The notes beneath the pieces are model-generated. The model was not told the origin of the DNA. It saw only the letters and a program-made list of their open reading frames with translations, and did no database searches. From Noviherbaspirillum autotrophicum (GTDB lineage Bacteria; Pseudomonadota; Gammaproteobacteria; Burkholderiales; Burkholderiaceae_D): a DNA stretch of 64,000 nucleotides. Positions 19,790-28,995 of this stretch are shown here, in pieces. A program made the position numbers and the translations under genes. Each line of letters opens with the position of its first letter. The stretch's first letter is position 1. Where the stretch lies: the NCBI RefSeq assembly GCF_000818395.1, contig NZ_JWJG01000028.1:2131397-2195396 (forward strand), in the 5' to 3' direction.

Positions 19790-19878
19790 ATGGCAAAAGC
19801 CGTCGTTGGGAAGGCTTATAGCATACAACAAATGCGGGCCGAAACCCACCAATGTGCCTGATAAGCCTTGTCAGGACG

Positions 19879-20337
19879 TTAATTTCCTGAATAGGGATTG
19901 GCTTGGCCCAGCTTGGCGAGGATCTCCACTTCGAGCTGTTCCATTTCCGCCGCTTCCTCGTCCGTTTCGTGGTCGTAACCCTGGGCGTGCAGCACGCCGT
20001 GCACCACCAGGTGCGCGGCATGCGACTCGACCGACTTGTTTTGCTCGGCCGCTTCGCGCTGCAGCACGTCGGTGCACAGGATGATGTCGGCTTGCGTGAC
20101 CTCGCTATCTTCGTCTTCGGTATAGGCGAAGGTCAGCACATTGGTAGCGTAATCCTTGCCGCGGTAGTCGCGGTTCAGCGTCCTGCCTTCGTCGGCGTCG
20201 ACGAAGCGGACCGCCAGTTCGGCCGGCGCGAACAGCGCAGCCTGTATCCAGCGCCGCAACTTGCTGCGCGTAATCGATTCTTTCAGGCGGGGATCGGGAT
20301 ACTGGATGGAGAGGGAGAGCTTATTTTCTTTCGGCAT
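19879..20337 (-). CDS. ybeY: Endoribonuclease YbeY
   Basis: This 152-residue UPF0054 protein has the zinc motif [17 protein letters not shown] (H-X3-H-X5-H). YbeY takes part in 16S rRNA 3'-end maturation and 70S quality control. Its start codon lies 17 bp inside the end of phoH, so translation is probably coupled. The conserved [14 protein letters not shown] segment supports the assignment. Confidence 0.94.
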   Translation of the reverse strand: MPKENKLSLSIQYPDPRLKESITRSKLRRWIQAALFAPAELAVRFVDADEGRTLNRDYRGKDYATNVLTFAYTEDEDSEVTQADIILCTDVLQREAAEQNKSVESHAAHLVVHGVLHAQGYDHETDEEAAEMEQLEVEILAKLGQANPYSGN

Positions 20338-21364
20338 TTCTGATCGATGCGCTTTTTGGCGTGGCTGCGTCGTATGCGTCGACGATGCGCGCCACCAGCG
20401 GGTGGCGCACTACGTCGGCGCTGGTGAAATGAGTGAACGCGATGCCGCGCACTTTCTTGAGGATGTGAATCGCGTCGACCAGGCCACTTTTCTGCGTGCG
20501 CTGCAAGTCGATCTGCGTGATGTCGCCGGTGATGACAGCCTTGCTGCCAAAGCCGATACGCGTCAGGAACATTTTCATCTGTTCCGGCGTGGTGTTTTGC
20601 GCTTCGTCGAGAATGATGAAGGCATGGTTCAAGGTGCGTCCACGCATGTAGGCCAGCGGCGCAATCTCGATCACCTGCTTTTCGAACATCTTTTGTGTCT
20701 TGTCGAAACCGAGCAAGTCATACAGAGCGTCATACAAAGGCCGCAGATAGGGATCGACTTTTTGTGCAAGATCGCCCGGCAGAAAGCCGAGTCGCTCCCC
20801 GGCCTCGACCGCCGGGCGCGTCAGCACGATGCGCTTGACTGCATCGCGCTCGAGCGCATCGACTGCGCAGGCGACTGCCAGGTAGGTCTTGCCGGTGCCG
20901 GCCGGGCCGACGCCGAAGCTGACGTCATGCTCCAGGATCGACTTGATGTACTGGTTCTGGTGCGGCGTGCGGCCGCGCAAATCGTGACGGCGGGTTTTCA
21001 GCTCGGGACTGACGTCTTCTTCAATCTCGTTTGCTTCCTTGGCCGCTCCGTTGCCCTGCTTGGTTGCATTATGCTCGACCAGGGCCAGTTGCACGTCTTC
21101 CACGGAGATGGCTTGGTCGGCGACTTGATAAAAATTGTCGAGCAATTCAACGGCGCGATCGGCATTGCCGCCATTGACGATGAATTTTTCGCCGCGGCGG
21201 AAAATCGTGACGTCAAGTGCGGCGGAAATCTGCCGGAGGTTTTCATCCATCGGGCCGCATAGATGCGCGAGCCGCTTGTTGTCGAGTGGCTCCGGGATGA
21301 AGTGCTTGGGTTGGGCTGGAATTTTGGATTTCAAAATCGGAATGAAGGATCTCTTGAGAGTCAA
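20321..21364 (-). CDS. phoH: PhoH-family ATPase
   Basis: This 347-residue PhoH-like protein has an N-terminal KH/R3H-like part, Walker [14 protein letters not shown] and Walker [15 protein letters not shown], with the conserved [16 protein letters not shown] between. It is thought to be an RNA-linked ATPase acting with YbeY. The start is TTG at 21364 whose last bases overlap the miaB stop (TTGA). A downstream ATG (MDENLRQ) is possible but would remove conserved residues. Confidence 0.9.
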   Translation of the reverse strand: MTLKRSFIPILKSKIPAQPKHFIPEPLDNKRLAHLCGPMDENLRQISAALDVTIFRRGEKFIVNGGNADRAVELLDNFYQVADQAISVEDVQLALVEHNATKQGNGAAKEANEIEEDVSPELKTRRHDLRGRTPHQNQYIKSILEHDVSFGVGPAGTGKTYLAVACAVDALERDAVKRIVLTRPAVEAGERLGFLPGDLAQKVDPYLRPLYDALYDLLGFDKTQKMFEKQVIEIAPLAYMRGRTLNHAFIILDEAQNTTPEQMKMFLTRIGFGSKAVITGDITQIDLQRTQKSGLVDAIHILKKVRGIAFTHFTSADVVRHPLVARIVDAYDAATPKSASIRNAERK

Positions 21365-22701
21365 TCTTTAATGACAAGTTCGCCGCGCAGCGAATTCGGA
21401 TAGGCGTGCACGATATTAACGTCGATAAATTGCCCGATCAGGCGCTGCGCGTGGGGGCCGCCGTCAAAATTGACCACGCGGTTGTTCTCCGTGCGACCCT
21501 GCAATTCGGTCGGATCTTTTTTCGACGGCCCTTCCACCAGGATGCGTTGCTTGCCGCCGACCATGCTTTCGCTGATCTTGCGTGCATTCGCCTCGATCGT
21601 TGCCTGGAGGTGCTGCAGGCGTTTCAATTTCACTTCGTGCGGCGTGTCATCCGTCAGGTTGGCCGCCGGCGTACCGGGGCGCGGGCTGAAGATGAAACTG
21701 AAGCTGTGGTCGTAACCGATATCGTTAATCAGCTTCATCAGGGCATCGAAGTCGGCATCGGTTTCGCCCGGAAAGCCAACGATGAAATCGCTCGCCACCG
21801 AAATGTCGGGGCGGATTTCGCGCAGGCGCCGGATCACCGATTTGTATTCCAGCACGGTATAGCCGCGCTTCATTGCCGCTAGGATGCGGTCGGAACCATG
21901 CTGTGCCGGCAGGTACAAGTGATTGACCAGCTTCGGCACTTTCGCGTAAGTGTCGATTAAGCGTTGCGTGAATTCCTTCGGGTGGCTGGTGACGAAACGG
22001 ATACGCTCGATGCCGGGGATCTCCGCGACATATTCGATCAAGAGCGCAAAGTCGGCGATTTCGCCATCCGCCATCGCACCACGATAGGCGTTGACGTTCT
22101 GTCCCAGCAGCGTGATTTCCTTCACGCCTTGCTCGGCCAGGCCGGCAACTTCGGTAAGCACATCCTCGAAGCGGCGCGACACTTCTTCGCCGCGCGTGTA
22201 CGGCACCACACAATAGCTGCAATACTTGCTGCAGCCTTCCATGATGGACACGAAGGCGGTCGCGCCTTCCACCTTGGCCGGTGGCAAATGGTCGAATTTC
22301 TCGATTTCCGGGAAGCTGATATCGACTTGCGCACGACCAGAGCTGCGACGCTGGCTAATCAATTCCGGCAAACGGTGCAGCGTCTGCGGGCCGAACACAA
22401 CGTCGACGTAAGGCGCGCGCTTGACGATCGCTTCGCCCTCTTGCGACGCGACGCAGCCGCCGACACCGATCACCAGGTCTGGCTTGGTCAGCTTCAGCTC
22501 ACGCAGGCGACCGAGGTCGGAAAATACCTTTTCCTGTGCCTTCTCGCGCACCGAGCACGTGTTCAGCAGGATCACGTCGGCCTCTTCCGGCGTATCGGCC
22601 TTCACGACGCCTTCGGCGGCATTCAATACATCTGCCATTTTGTCCGAGTCGTACTCGTTCATCTGGCAGCCGAAGGTCTTGATAAATACTTTTTTCGGCA
22701 T
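21361..22701 (-). CDS. miaB: tRNA-2-methylthio-N6-dimethylallyladenosine synthase
   Basis: This 446-residue radical-SAM methylthiotransferase has the N-terminal UPF0004 cluster cysteines ([30 protein letters not shown]). The radical-SAM triad is [16 protein letters not shown], and a TRAM domain lies at the C-terminus. It makes ms2i6A37 in tRNAs together with MiaA, which is encoded at 37306 in this window. It heads the phoH-ybeY-corC-lnt string. Confidence 0.95.
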   Translation of the reverse strand: MPKKVFIKTFGCQMNEYDSDKMADVLNAAEGVVKADTPEEADVILLNTCSVREKAQEKVFSDLGRLRELKLTKPDLVIGVGGCVASQEGEAIVKRAPYVDVVFGPQTLHRLPELISQRRSSGRAQVDISFPEIEKFDHLPPAKVEGATAFVSIMEGCSKYCSYCVVPYTRGEEVSRRFEDVLTEVAGLAEQGVKEITLLGQNVNAYRGAMADGEIADFALLIEYVAEIPGIERIRFVTSHPKEFTQRLIDTYAKVPKLVNHLYLPAQHGSDRILAAMKRGYTVLEYKSVIRRLREIRPDISVASDFIVGFPGETDADFDALMKLINDIGYDHSFSFIFSPRPGTPAANLTDDTPHEVKLKRLQHLQATIEANARKISESMVGGKQRILVEGPSKKDPTELQGRTENNRVVNFDGGPHAQRLIGQFIDVNIVHAYPNSLRGELVIKD

Positions 22702-22705
22702 GGAA

Positions 22706-23050
22706 TTATCGGGACTGACTGTTAACTTGATTTGCCAGCGGCTGGCTTGCTTCGTCCGCGTTCAGGATCCAGACGCGGTCGATTTCGCCTTCTGCATTTT
22801 CGGTGTAATTCACCGGTAAATCATTGCCGCGCAGCGAAGCCGGCATCTCGATCAGATTGTCCTGATTCCAGATGCGCGCGCCGGCCGCCAAATGACGCAA
22901 CCGGCCATTCAATACGATTTCCGGATGGGGCGCCGGCGACATGGTGCCGCGCTGCACATTTTGCGGAAAGGGGCGTTCGAATGCATGCGCCGGAAGCACG
23001 CCCAATATCGATAGAAAAACGATGAGGAAGGGGCGACGCCACATTCTCAT
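22706..23050 (-). CDS. Small exported protein of unknown function
   Basis: From the ATG at 23050 (or 23044) the product is about 114 residues. It has a clear signal peptide ([19 protein letters not shown], cleavage before FERPFP). The mature part has no family I can name; it includes [18 protein letters not shown] and ends [13 protein letters not shown]. The stop codon is 4 bp before the miaB start, so it is co-transcribed with miaB. The frame extends upstream to 23164 but that part does not look coding. Confidence 0.6.
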   Translation of the reverse strand: MRMWRRPFLIVFLSILGVLPAHAFERPFPQNVQRGTMSPAPHPEIVLNGRLRHLAAGARIWNQDNLIEMPASLRGNDLPVNYTENAEGEIDRVWILNADEASQPLANQVNSQSR

Positions 23051-23554
23051 ACCCCCGTGTAGTCGAAAGCGCGAAACGCGCACAGAGAAAAATGGTGAGA
23101 CTCGGCGCAGTTGCCAGTGAACTGCATCTGCGGAATCCCGCATCGCTTTACCCGGTAACTGCATGATTTTATTACGGGAAAGGCATGCGAATTATAGCAC
23201 TGCCGCTTTCTGTCAATCGCAAGAGACACACCGATGTGGCTAGATGGTGAGAAATATTTCTTCGTAGCTCTATACGAGAAGAGTGCCATCCACGCTTTGT
23301 ATTTTTTGTATTTTTTCATAGGCAGTCGTTTGTAAAAAATACGGAAACCAGCATGCGTAAATGCGCACGAATAACGCATTGGCAACAAGCTTTCTGCTTA
23401 GACACTGCAACACGTAATGTATGGAAAATTGCATGAGATTGAGAGTAGTCAATTTGCTATTTTCCTCGCGCCATGACAATCCAAATCACAACAATGCTTA
23501 ACAAAAATTTCATAGTGCCAATCGCTGATTGAATGCTTTGCAGAAGGAATAGAA
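23051..23554. other. AT-rich intergenic region upstream of the curli genes
   Basis: This 504-bp stretch has no supported gene. It is clearly richer in A+T than its surroundings and contains an imperfect direct repeat, TTTGTATTTTTTGTATTTTT, near 23298. It should hold divergent promoters for the miaB-linked gene and csgE. I could not assign a CsgD-type or other operator. Confidence 0.5.
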
Positions 23555-23968
23555 ATGCGTCAACAGCTAGTCGCAATTTTGTCGGCGATCTTCGTATCGG
23601 CAGCGCAGGCGGCAACGGAAGATGTTGCCGCGCAGCCGCAAGAGTTGTACGCCGGCGTGGTGCTGGACCAGACAGTCACGGTTGTCGGCCACGAGTTCTA
23701 CCAATACTTCGCGGCGTTGTGGCGTGACAGGGAAACGAGTGAACGATATGCCATTGCGATCCATGAACGGCCATCCGCTCGCTTCGGCAGCCAATTGTGG
23801 GTGGAGTATGCGCAGCGCCGTGTGTTCCAGATCGTATTGCAGGCAACGCGGGCGAATGTGAAGGAAATCAGTCGCGAAGCTGCAGATATCGCATTTCAGA
23901 ACGTGATGGATATCGAGGTCCAACGATTGATGTCGCACGATCGTGATCTTGCTCCTGACGAGCTGTAG
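23555..23968 (+). CDS. csgE: Curli secretion accessory protein CsgE
   Basis: This 137-residue exported protein has a signal peptide ending SAAQA-ATED. The CsgE core follows (GVVLDQTVTVVGHEFYQYFAALWRD and later QRRVFQIVLQATRANVKE). CsgE caps the periplasmic side of the CsgG pore and confers substrate selectivity. It is first in csgE-csgF-csgG and has a good AGAAGGA ribosome site. It is not preceded by a csgD regulator, unlike the enterobacterial operon. Confidence 0.88.
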   Translation: MRQQLVAILSAIFVSAAQAATEDVAAQPQELYAGVVLDQTVTVVGHEFYQYFAALWRDRETSERYAIAIHERPSARFGSQLWVEYAQRRVFQIVLQATRANVKEISREAADIAFQNVMDIEVQRLMSHDRDLAPDEL

Positions 23969-24003
23969 CGCGCATTCAAAAACAAGTTGTACAAGGGGGG
24001 AAA

Positions 24004-24456
24004 ATGAATCTTGCAAAAACTCGGTTTCGGAATGTATTGATCGCTGCCGCCACGGCAGCCTCAACAATGGAACTGTCGCCGGCTGGGGCTACGGAACTCG
24101 TCTACGTGCCGGTCAATCCCGCATTCGGCGGTAGTCCGCTCAACGGTTCCGTGCTGCTCAATTCGGCGCAGGCGCAAAACAGGCACAAGGACCCGGACGA
24201 CCCGTCTTCATTGTTCGGAAATAAGACGCCGCTTGAGCAGTTCAATGAGAGTCTGCAGAGGCGCGTATTGGATGACCTGTCAACTGCTGCCTCAAAAAAC
24301 CTAATATCGGCGGATGGAAAGTTTATACCGGGTACATTCCAATCTGGTGATTTCCGTATTGCGATTACCAATTTGGGCAATGGCATGGTGCAGATTACTA
24401 CGACCGATCTTAAGACTGGCGCGACCACCAGTTTCCAAGTATCCCAGTCACAGTAA
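24004..24456 (+). CDS. csgF: Curli assembly factor CsgF
   Basis: This 150-residue exported protein has the CsgF signature right after its signal sequence (ELVYVPVNPAFGGSPLNGS, then LLNSAQAQN). That segment is the part that inserts in the CsgG channel and forms its second constriction. The C-terminal ITTTDLKTGATTSFQVSQ is also family-like. It couples secretion to nucleation of curlin at the surface. Ribosome site is AAGGGGGG, 36 bp after csgE. Confidence 0.9.
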   Translation: MNLAKTRFRNVLIAAATAASTMELSPAGATELVYVPVNPAFGGSPLNGSVLLNSAQAQNRHKDPDDPSSLFGNKTPLEQFNESLQRRVLDDLSTAASKNLISADGKFIPGTFQSGDFRIAITNLGNGMVQITTTDLKTGATTSFQVSQSQ

Positions 24457-24482
24457 AGCTCATCGACCAACTAGGGGCCGCA

Positions 24483-25556
24483 ATGAACTCCAATCTAATT
24501 CCGATGATTGCGATGTCGTACACAAAAAGAAGGAAAAATACTTTGCCGCACCTGCTCGGTTTGCTGTTGCTGGCCGGGATGCTGCTCGCCGGTTGCGCGA
24601 CTCAACCGGCCTCGGAAGCTGTCGCCAACGCGCAATTGACGCCCGCAACAAGAATCACGCGCGATCTGGTCAGCTTGCCCGAGCCGAAGGGCAAGGTCGT
24701 GGCGGCCGTCTATGCATTCCGCGACCAGACTGGGCAGTACAAGCCCGCGCCGGATAGTTCCTTCTCGACCTCCGTCACGCAGGGCGCCGCTTCCATGCTG
24801 GTCAAGGCGCTCAAAGACTCCGGCTGGTTCACGCCGGTCGAGCGCGAAAACTTGCAGAATCTGCTCACGGAGCGCAAGATCGTGCGCGCGCTGGAGGCGC
24901 CGCAGGATAGCAAGAATGCGCCGCCGACCAACCTGCCGGCGTTGTTGCCCGCGTCCGTGCTGATCGAGGGCGGTATCGTCGCCTACGAGTCGAACGTGCG
25001 CACAGGGGGCGCCGGAGCACGGTATCTCGGCATCGGCGCCAATGCGCAGTATCGCGTCGACCAGGTCACCATCAACCTGCGCAGCGTCGATATTCGCAGT
25101 GGCCAGATCCTCAACAGCGTCTCGACCACCAAGACCGTCTATTCCTACGAACTGCATACCGGCGTGTTCCGCTTTGTGAACTTCAAGGACTTGCTGGAGC
25201 TGGAAGGTGGCTATACCCGCAACGAGCCGGCTCAACTCTGCGTCAAGGAGGCGATCGAGGCGGCGGTGGTGCATCTCGTCGTGCAGGGCTTGAACGACAA
25301 GGTGTGGGCACTCAAGGATGACAAGGACTGGCATGCGCCGATCATCCAATCCTATCTGAAGGAAAGCAACGATGCCGCCGCGTCGCTGGCCCGTCCGCCC
25401 GCAGCGGCAGCCCCGGCAGCCGCTCAAGCGGCCCCTCCGGTCTCCAGCAAGGAGCCGGCACCGGCGGGCGCGCCGCTGTCTTTCGCCATTGATCAAGCGC
25501 AGCCGATTGCGGCTGCAGCCGATCCCGCTGTTACAGACATCGTGCCCGAAACGTAA
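24483..25556 (+). CDS. csgG: Curli secretion channel lipoprotein CsgG, with long C-terminal tail
   Basis: The 357-residue protein has a lipoprotein signal with lipobox LLAGC (Cys38). The CsgG domain follows to about residue 285 (VVAAVYAFRDQTGQYKP, FTPVERENLQNLLTER, KTVYSYELHTGVFRFV). CsgG forms a nonameric outer-membrane pore for curlin subunits. The last 70 residues are Ala/Pro-rich (AAAAPAAAQAAPPVS region) and exceed the 277-residue E. coli protein. The start at 24483 has AGGGG upstream; 24513 is an alternative. It follows csgF by 26 bp. Confidence 0.92.
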   Translation: MNSNLIPMIAMSYTKRRKNTLPHLLGLLLLAGMLLAGCATQPASEAVANAQLTPATRITRDLVSLPEPKGKVVAAVYAFRDQTGQYKPAPDSSFSTSVTQGAASMLVKALKDSGWFTPVERENLQNLLTERKIVRALEAPQDSKNAPPTNLPALLPASVLIEGGIVAYESNVRTGGAGARYLGIGANAQYRVDQVTINLRSVDIRSGQILNSVSTTKTVYSYELHTGVFRFVNFKDLLELEGGYTRNEPAQLCVKEAIEAAVVHLVVQGLNDKVWALKDDKDWHAPIIQSYLKESNDAAASLARPPAAAAPAAAQAAPPVSSKEPAPAGAPLSFAIDQAQPIAAAADPAVTDIVPET

Positions 25557-25753
25557 CGGCGCTGCCGCGACTTCATTTATCAATCATCTGCAGTCTGCTG
25601 TCTGCAGGGGGAGTCTTTTGCCTTTAGAAAAGTTGAATTCAGGCATGGCTACTGCAATTACGCAAGATTTATCCAGTCGTTAGGGGCGCTGGATATGTTT
25701 GCTGTAAAGACGCCCCTGTTGTTTCCGCTACTAACCCAGAGGAGAAGATAAGA

Positions 25754-26851
25754 ATGAAATTGAAATTCTCGGCAATTGCGTTGGGCATCAGCCTGGCATA
25801 CGCAACAAACTTCGCCATGGCGGCCGGTGGCGCCAGCGTCACGCAAACCGGCACCGCGAACGATACCTACGTCCAGCAGTACGATAACGTCGGCTCGGTC
25901 GTCTCGATTAACCAGAACGGCACCGGCAACCAGGTAGGGCAGTCCGGCGATCCGACTTCGAAAGGCATCGTGCAGCAGGACAGCACTGCTTCGCAAGTGA
26001 TCGTCGTGCAGAACGGCGATTACAACTCCGCGTCGGCAAAGCAGAAGAATGTTGTTGCCAGCACTGCCCTGATCCTGCAGGACGGCGCCGCCAACGCTGC
26101 GACCATCAATCAGAAAAACACCTACAACACGCTCGCCTCCATCCATCAATCCGGCGTCGAAAATAATGGCAAGGTGAAGCAGAACCATGTGGTCGACAGT
26201 ATTGCCGACATCCGCCAGACCGGCGATACCAACCAGGCGCAGGCAACGCAGCGCAAGGCACAGGATGCGTTTGCCGGCATTGCACAGTTTGGCGTGAATA
26301 ACACCGGCACAGTGAATCAGAAGGACGTCGTTTCGGTGCGTGCCTCGGTTCTGCAAAATGGTCACGATAACATCGGCCTGGTGGCGCAGGAGCATACGTC
26401 GTACTCCGTCGCCTCGATCGTCCAGGAGGGGCGTGGCAACTTTGCGGGCATCGAGCAGAACACGTCCAGAGGCGTGCTGGCGAACGTAATGCAGTCCGGC
26501 CTGGGTAACAGCGCCGGCATCCTGCAGCACAGCGCCAACGAATCACTGGCGCTGGTATCCCAGAACGGCGTCGGCAATACCGCGACCGCCGACCAGATCG
26601 GCGTCTATCAGTATGCCGACATCTACCAGCAGGGACGCAGCAACGTGGCCTCCACGGAGCAACGCGGCGGCTGGAACGAAGCGCACATCTATGAAGTCGG
26701 CCGCAACAACAAGGCCGAAATCAAGCAGGATGGCGCGGGCTGCGGCTATGCCTCGCGCAACGTCGCCTACATCGCCCAGATCGGTGCCAATCTGGAGGCA
26801 TCCATTACCCAAACGGGTAGCGGAAACCGCGCTGCAATCGTTCAGCGCTAA
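25754..26851 (+). CDS. csgA: Long curlin-repeat amyloid subunit (CsgA-like)
   Basis: This 365-residue exported protein (signal peptide to about AMA-AGG) is built almost wholly from curlin repeats of the form A-x-I-x-Q-x-G-x-x-N-x-A-x-x-x-Q. From about residue 95 the units keep a 23-residue period (for example LASIHQSGVENNGKVKQN, VASIVQEGRGNFAGIEQN, LANVMQSGLGNSAGILQH). I count 13-14 units, against five in E. coli CsgA. One Cys is present near the C-terminus (GAGCGYAS). It is 197 bp after csgG with its own AGGAG site. Whether it acts as the major subunit, nucleator or both is not decidable from sequence. Confidence 0.85.
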   Translation: MKLKFSAIALGISLAYATNFAMAAGGASVTQTGTANDTYVQQYDNVGSVVSINQNGTGNQVGQSGDPTSKGIVQQDSTASQVIVVQNGDYNSASAKQKNVVASTALILQDGAANAATINQKNTYNTLASIHQSGVENNGKVKQNHVVDSIADIRQTGDTNQAQATQRKAQDAFAGIAQFGVNNTGTVNQKDVVSVRASVLQNGHDNIGLVAQEHTSYSVASIVQEGRGNFAGIEQNTSRGVLANVMQSGLGNSAGILQHSANESLALVSQNGVGNTATADQIGVYQYADIYQQGRSNVASTEQRGGWNEAHIYEVGRNNKAEIKQDGAGCGYASRNVAYIAQIGANLEASITQTGSGNRAAIVQR

Positions 26852-26875
26852 GTTGCGCGGGATGCTGTTGGAATG

Positions 26876-26903
26876 ACGGGCGAGCGGATCTTCGTTCGCC
26901 CGT
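26876..26903 (+). terminator. Hairpin after the curlin gene
   Basis: The inverted repeat ACGGGCGA ... TTCGCCCGT lies 25 bp after the curlin stop. There is no clear T-run after it, so termination is only probable. Confidence 0.4.
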
Positions 26904-27025
26904 ATCGATAGTCGGGAAGTCGCGTAGCCGCTGCTGGCGTTTTGCGCCGCTTCCCCTCACAGCCGAACTTTTCCCTGAAATGGTCCGTGACACGGCGCTC
27001 CGGTTTTTTGGCGGCGCAAACGAAA

Positions 27026-27047
27026 AAGCCGACCAGATGGTCGGCTT
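27026..27047 (-). terminator. Terminator, probably the original tRNA-Met terminator
   Basis: A 9-bp stem AAGCCGACC/GGTCGGCTT with an AGAT loop is followed on the minus strand by a T-run. On that strand it lies 30 nt past the decayed tRNA 3' end at 27077-27100, where a tRNA terminator would be expected before the island inserted. Confidence 0.6.
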
Positions 27048-27076
27048 GTTTTCGTCACCCTTGTGCAGGGAAATTC

Positions 27077-27100
27077 TGGTGGGATAGGTTCACTTTAACA
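27077..27100 (-). repeat. Candidate distal attachment site: decayed tRNA-Met 3' end
   Basis: This stretch matches the tRNA-Met 3' end at 37192-37216 with one gap and a few changes. Both begin TGGTGG, then share GATAGGT and the ACTT-x-AAC block. It has the same orientation as the intact tRNA, as the direct repeat of an integrated island should. The divergence is what one expects for a displaced fragment no longer under selection. Confidence 0.6.
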
Positions 27101-27654
27101 TCGCTTTGAAACGCTCATCATTACGCGGCAGCAGAAATTATTGCTAAGAAGTTGCCCCCATAGTTGCCCCCAATGGTCGCGCTACACGGTGATCTAGCCG
27201 ATGATGCTTTGTGGCTTGCGCTTCCCCGGTCGAGCCAACCAAGCTTCAATTACGCAAATGCTGCGCAAGCGTCGGGAAGGCTATATTTTGGCGCCCGATG
27301 TATCCAAGGTACCAATGCGTGGCACTTAACTCGTGGAACCAGCCAAGTGAAGGAAGGTGCCGTGCAAATTTTCAACGCGCGGGAAAATGGCGATAGCCTT
27401 CGCCATGCTTGGGAAGCGCGTTTGCTCACATAGTGTTTCAATGGTAAGGCTTACCACCTGCCCTGCACGACATTTGCCGCACGAGCGAAACCGTGCTCGC
27501 GCCAATGGGGCGCCTTGCAAAATGAGGGCGCAGAGACGCTTGTCATCCGTCTTGCTCTCTGGGGGGCTTGTCGGCCCCGGTGTGTTACTTTCCTATCAAC
27601 AACTCCAATCGTTTAAAATCAACGGATGAGTTTCTTTTTGGAAAGGTGTGAACT
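27101..27654. other. Gene-free left end of the island
   Basis: No coding region is supported here; the open frames are short and unlike any family. The two TTGCCCCCA repeats at 27152-27172 are near the border. The rest may be a decayed gene or the promoter region of the 27655 gene. Confidence 0.5.
27152..27172 (+). repeat. Putative integrase arm-type sites, left end
   Basis: Two copies of TTGCCCCCA in direct orientation are separated by TAG, giving a 12-bp period. A matching pair with identical spacing and orientation lies at 37058-37078 at the other end of the island. Confidence 0.55.
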
Positions 27655-28455
27655 TTGACAGGATCGCCAGAAGTTATCGAGCGGTTTTCGAGGTCGGCAA
27701 AGGCTATGGAATGCCTTAACGATTGGAAAGCCGACGCTAGGAAGAGAATAGTCGTTCCTCGGGTCATGAACCACACGACCAATACGGTCGATAGCATCCG
27801 TCCGCAAGATGTACTCGAGCTTTGCAAATGGATCGCAGCAGACCGTTCAAACCATGCTCTCAAGGAAATCGAGAGCAGTGTGGTTAATGAAGTTCCAGCC
27901 ATTCGTGACTGGCATCCGGACTTCGCATTCACTCACTTGCTGCATTTCGTAACCGAAGAAGCAGGCCGACTTCCGTCATTCGATGATTTCGCTCGACATC
28001 CGATTTTCAAGGACGCCATGTACGAGGATATTGAGGCGCAAGTGTTGAAGGTTGCTCGGCTTGATAAGGCCAAGGAGCCCTTGGCAAGGAACGCCGTGCG
28101 GTGGAGGATTGGGATCGCCTACTACTCGTTCTTAAAGGAGCAGTACGTCATCTCCCTCATACGAAGCGAGGGAATCAACGTCAAGCAGCATCCCTTGGCC
28201 GACGCTTTGTTTAGAGTTGATTGCTGGGTCGGCGACACAAATATCGATCTGTACGTGACAAACTCATTTTTTCGTTCGGAGAAGGGTGATAAAGGCCGAA
28301 AGATCAAGTCCCAAGACTTGCTTGCCGACGCAATTCCGCCATTCAATAATGTCATTCTTGCCTGTAAGACGAGGCACACGTTCGGAGACGTTCACTTGCC
28401 TGATGAAAATGATGTCCGAGATGCTTGCCGAAAGTTGTTGTCGGGTACGAGTTAA
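27655..28455 (+). CDS. Unrecognised 266-residue protein linked to the R-M module
   Basis: The frame opens at a TTG (27655) with AAAGG upstream; a later ATG (27706 region, AMECLNDW) is an alternative. I do not recognise a family. The N-terminal half is helical-looking (PQDVLELCKWIAADRS, ESSVVNEVPAIRDWHPDFAF). The C-terminal half has mixed strand-like segments, including FRVDCWVGDTNIDLYV, KGRKIKSQDLLAD and NNVILACKTRH, which might suggest an alpha/beta nuclease-like fold, but no clear PD-(D/E)XK motif is present. It is convergent with vsr and has the same lower-GC character as the restriction genes, so it is likely part of the same cargo. Confidence 0.65.
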   Translation: MTGSPEVIERFSRSAKAMECLNDWKADARKRIVVPRVMNHTTNTVDSIRPQDVLELCKWIAADRSNHALKEIESSVVNEVPAIRDWHPDFAFTHLLHFVTEEAGRLPSFDDFARHPIFKDAMYEDIEAQVLKVARLDKAKEPLARNAVRWRIGIAYYSFLKEQYVISLIRSEGINVKQHPLADALFRVDCWVGDTNIDLYVTNSFFRSEKGDKGRKIKSQDLLADAIPPFNNVILACKTRHTFGDVHLPDENDVRDACRKLLSGTS

Positions 28456-28525
28456 TCTCGCTGACATGTATCCTCTGTCCGCATGAAGAAACGGTGGCGT
28501 AAATTTGCCTTCGCTGATTCGGTTA

Positions 28526-28945
28526 TCAGGGAGGTGGCTGAAGTGGCGACAGGAAGTTTTTTAACTTGCGCTCTAGAGCGTTTAGGTCTTTGACTTCACA
28601 CTCCCACACAGTCAATACCTTCCAACCTAGCCTTTCAAGTGAAGAGCGACTCTGCAGGTCCCGCTCTTGATTCCGTTCGAGCTTGGGCTTCCAATAGTCG
28701 ATATTCGATTTCGGGACGCGGACGGACGGGCAACCGTGCATGTGCCAGAAGCACCCGTGAACGAAGATTACTGCTTTTCGGCTGGGAAAGACGAGATCAG
28801 GCTTCCCGGGTAGGTCCTTGCGGTGAAGTCGGAATCGATAGCCGTAGCTGTGGACTAGCCTACGGACTATGAGCTCGGGCTTGGTATTCGAGCTTCGAAT
28901 CGAGCGCATGTTTTCACTTCGACGCTCTGAAGATATTTTGTCCAC
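28526..28945 (-). CDS. vsr: Very short patch repair (Vsr) endonuclease
   Basis: The 139-residue product starts at a GTG (28945) with GAGGG seven bases upstream. It reads VDKISSERRSENMRSIRSSN, the usual Vsr start. The core has the metal/catalytic segment LPGKPDLVFPSRKAVIFVHG followed by CFWHMHGC with zinc ligands, and ends KVLTVWECEVK. Vsr nicks next to T:G mismatches left by deamination of 5-methylcytosine. It lies 50 bp downstream of the methyltransferase stop, and the two are co-transcribed. The open frame extends upstream to 29059, but that part overlaps the methyltransferase. Confidence 0.92.
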   Translation of the reverse strand: MDKISSERRSENMRSIRSSNTKPELIVRRLVHSYGYRFRLHRKDLPGKPDLVFPSRKAVIFVHGCFWHMHGCPSVRVPKSNIDYWKPKLERNQERDLQSRSSLERLGWKVLTVWECEVKDLNALERKLKNFLSPLQPPP

Positions 28946-28995
28946 AGTGCCCTCTCGACGTACTCCTGTCTTTGAGTGACTTGCTCGTGTGATGT

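Noticed and set aside
25754-26851. Curlin gene repeats as a CRISPR-like or tandem DNA repeat
   Set aside because: The periodicity is at protein level only; the DNA of the units differs widely, and no spacer pattern or cas gene is present.
27164-27433. 89-codon ORF at the left end of the island
   Set aside because: It begins inside the TTGCCCCCA repeats and has no family. Chance frame is more likely.
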